Below are positions 62,697 to 64,000 of a DNA stretch of 64,000 bases, one piece after another. A program made the translations under genes and the position numbers. This stretch comes from Phenylobacterium sp. (GTDB taxonomy: Bacteria; Pseudomonadota; Alphaproteobacteria; Caulobacterales; Caulobacteraceae), in contig SSMU01000023.1 of assembly GCA_004799545.1 (NCBI GenBank), forward strand, positions 124,001-188,000, written 5' to 3'. Below the pieces are notes generated by a model. The model was not told where the DNA came from, searched no databases, and worked only from the letters and a program-made list of their open reading frames with translations. The stretch's first letter is position 1. Every line of letters starts with the position of its first letter.

Positions 62697-64000
62697 GCCT
62701 GCGCTCCCACCTTCACGCTATCGTCCGAAGCCGGCTCGTCGAGCGTGGCGGCCGCGCCGGCGCGGGTCTGCAGCTCGTAGAGGTCGGCGTAGGTCCCGCC
62801 GGCGGCGATCAGCTGCGGATGGGTCCCGCGCTCGACGATGCGGCCGTCGTCGAGGACCAGGATCTCGTCGGCGTGCATCAGCGACGACAGGCGGTGGGCG
62901 ATGACGATGGTGGCCTTGGTCTCGGTGGCCCGGGCGAGCGCGTCGCGCACCTTGCGCTCGGTGACCGCGTCGATGGCCGCGGTCGAGTCGTCAAAGATGA
63001 TAATCCCGGGCCCCGGAACCACGCCGCGGGCGATGCTCATCCGCTGCCGCTGGCCGCCGGAGAGCGCCACGCCGCGCTCGCCGACCCGGGTGTCGTAGGT
63101 CTCGGGCAGCTGGGCGATATGCTCGTGGATCTGCGCCGTCTTGGCGGCGCCGACGATGCGGGCGTCGTCCGCCCAGGGATCGGCGTAGGCGACGTTGTGG
63201 CCGACCGAGGCGTCGAACAGGAAGGCCTCCTGCTGCACCAGGCCGACGTATTCCCGGAGCGAGGCGAGGGTGACGTCGCGCACGTCCACGCCGTCGATGG
63301 TGATCCGCCCGGCCGAGACGTCGTAGAAGCGCGGCACGAGGTTGGCGATGGTCGACTTGCCCGAGCCCGGCGGGCCGACGATGCCCAGCGTCCTGCCCGG
63401 CCGGACCTCGAAGTCGATGTCGCTCAGCACCGGCTTGCCGTCGGGGTCGTAGCGGAAGTCGACGTGCTCGAAGCGGAGCACGCCGGCCGGCGCGGCCAGC
63501 GGCTCGGCGCCGGGCGCATCGGCGATCTGCGGCTGCAGGTCCAGCACCTCGAACAGCCGTCCGCCGGAGGAGGTCGCCCGCGCCATGGCGTTGAAGATCA
63601 TGGCGATGGTGCGGATCGGAGCCTGCAGGAGCTGCATGTAGAAGGTGAATTCGGTGAGCCGGCCGGCGGTCATCTGGCCCGCCGCCACCTTGTGCCCGCC
63701 CACCCAGAGCAGGGCCGCCATCGAGCCGTAGAAGCTGATCTGCATGGCCGAGACGCCACGGAATCTGAGCGTGATCCGCCGGTAGGCGTAGGCCAGGGCG
63801 TCGCCCGCGGCGGCGTCGAATTTGCCAAGTTCGAAGGCCTTGCCGGCGAAGGCGCGGACCACGCGGATGCCCTGGAGGTTCTCCTCCATGGTCAGCGTCA
63901 GGATCGACATCAGCTGCTGGACCCTGAGCCAGGTGACCCGGAGCAGGAAACCCATCCGGGCCAGGGCGAAGCCCGCCACCGGCACGAAGGCCAGGCCGAT
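62693..64000 (-). CDS. ABC exporter half-transporter (5' part outside window)
   Basis: The frame is open from the right edge, so the first part of the membrane domain is missing; 435 residues are visible. The nucleotide-binding domain has Walker A GPPGSGKSTI, a canonical signature LSGGQRQRM and Walker B IIIFDDSTAAID, with Asp instead of the catalytic Glu, then VIAHRLSSL. A substituted Glu here paired with a non-canonical signature in the partner is the hallmark of heterodimeric exporters with one degenerate ATPase site. It overlaps the downstream ABC gene by 4 bases. Confidence 0.92.
   Translation of the reverse strand: MGLAFVPVAGFALARMGFLLRVTWLRVQQLMSILTLTMEENLQGIRVVRAFAGKAFELGKFDAAAGDALAYAYRRITLRFRGVSAMQISFYGSMAALLWVGGHKVAAGQMTAGRLTEFTFYMQLLQAPIRTIAMIFNAMARATSSGGRLFEVLDLQPQIADAPGAEPLAAPAGVLRFEHVDFRYDPDGKPVLSDIDFEVRPGRTLGIVGPPGSGKSTIANLVPRFYDVSAGRITIDGVDVRDVTLASLREYVGLVQQEAFLFDASVGHNVAYADPWADDARIVGAAKTAQIHEHIAQLPETYDTRVGERGVALSGGQRQRMSIARGVVPGPGIIIFDDSTAAIDAVTERKVRDALARATETKATIVIAHRLSSLMHADEILVLDDGRIVERGTHPQLIAAGGTYADLYELQTRAGAAATLDEPASDDSVKVGAQA

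Overview
The window is very GC-rich (a 60-base line I counted in the sensor kinase gene, 35041-35100, has 44 G/C). Gene density is high, with many 1-4 base overlaps and frequent GTG/TTG starts. Together with Caulobacter-type cpa/tad pilus genes, an HWE-family kinase and much CoA, redox and hydrolase metabolism, this points to an alphaproteobacterium of the Caulobacteraceae, probably Phenylobacterium. The genus is inference. I see no rRNA, tRNA or CRISPR array.

Layout. 1-3616: a secreted unknown protein (cut by the window edge), a GFA protein, a CoA-transferase and an aldo/keto reductase. 3807-10643: a Flp/Tad pilus secretion operon, cpaB-cpaC-cpaE-cpaF-tadB-tadC, with no pilin, prepilin peptidase or cpaD in the window. 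10692-18681: an esterase, a di-heme cytochrome c, a cytochrome P450, an APH-type kinase with a small partner, a phosphodiesterase and a methyltransferase. 18804-28064: two large secreted hydrolases (prolyl oligopeptidase and penicillin-acylase families), a glycine-zipper protein, a DUF35/thiolase pair and a PHP-domain hydrolase.

28065-33463 is the accessory region. It holds a paired palindromic repeat, an orphan terminase-small-subunit-like gene, and then a block of clearly lower GC with three genes on the minus strand. In order of transcription these are an NdpA/NA37-like protein, a RelA/SpoT-type nucleotide pyrophosphokinase overlapping it by 4 bases, and a PD-(D/E)xK nuclease fused to a STAND/NACHT-like NTPase. 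This block looks like a horizontally acquired defence or toxin-antitoxin island and is the best candidate for an undescribed system.

33464-41047: a hybrid sensor kinase, a thioredoxin-reductase-like enzyme, a MerR regulator with an operator-like dyad, and a lysine-catabolism unit (Lrp regulator, lysine/saccharopine dehydrogenase, ALDH7-type semialdehyde dehydrogenase). 41133-47494: a membrane protein plus DUF900 hydrolase pair, a MoxR/CoxE pair, a GH18-like protein, a TfoX-N protein and a peptidase S33. 47580-53799: a single-chain biotin-dependent acyl-CoA carboxylase and a two-subunit molybdenum hydroxylase (IorAB type). 54012-57870: an HWE kinase and a lemA-TPM-TPM operon. 58012-64000: a methyltransferase, small proteins, a TetR regulator with a perfect 34-base operator palindrome, and a heterodimeric ABC exporter that runs off the right end.

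A family of C/G-rich hairpins (loop TCGAT or similar, flanked by a G-rich tail) occurs in three inverted pairs (28119-28268, 53859-54010, 57025-57168) and once alone (3664-3688). It looks like a REP/BIME-type repeat of this genome.
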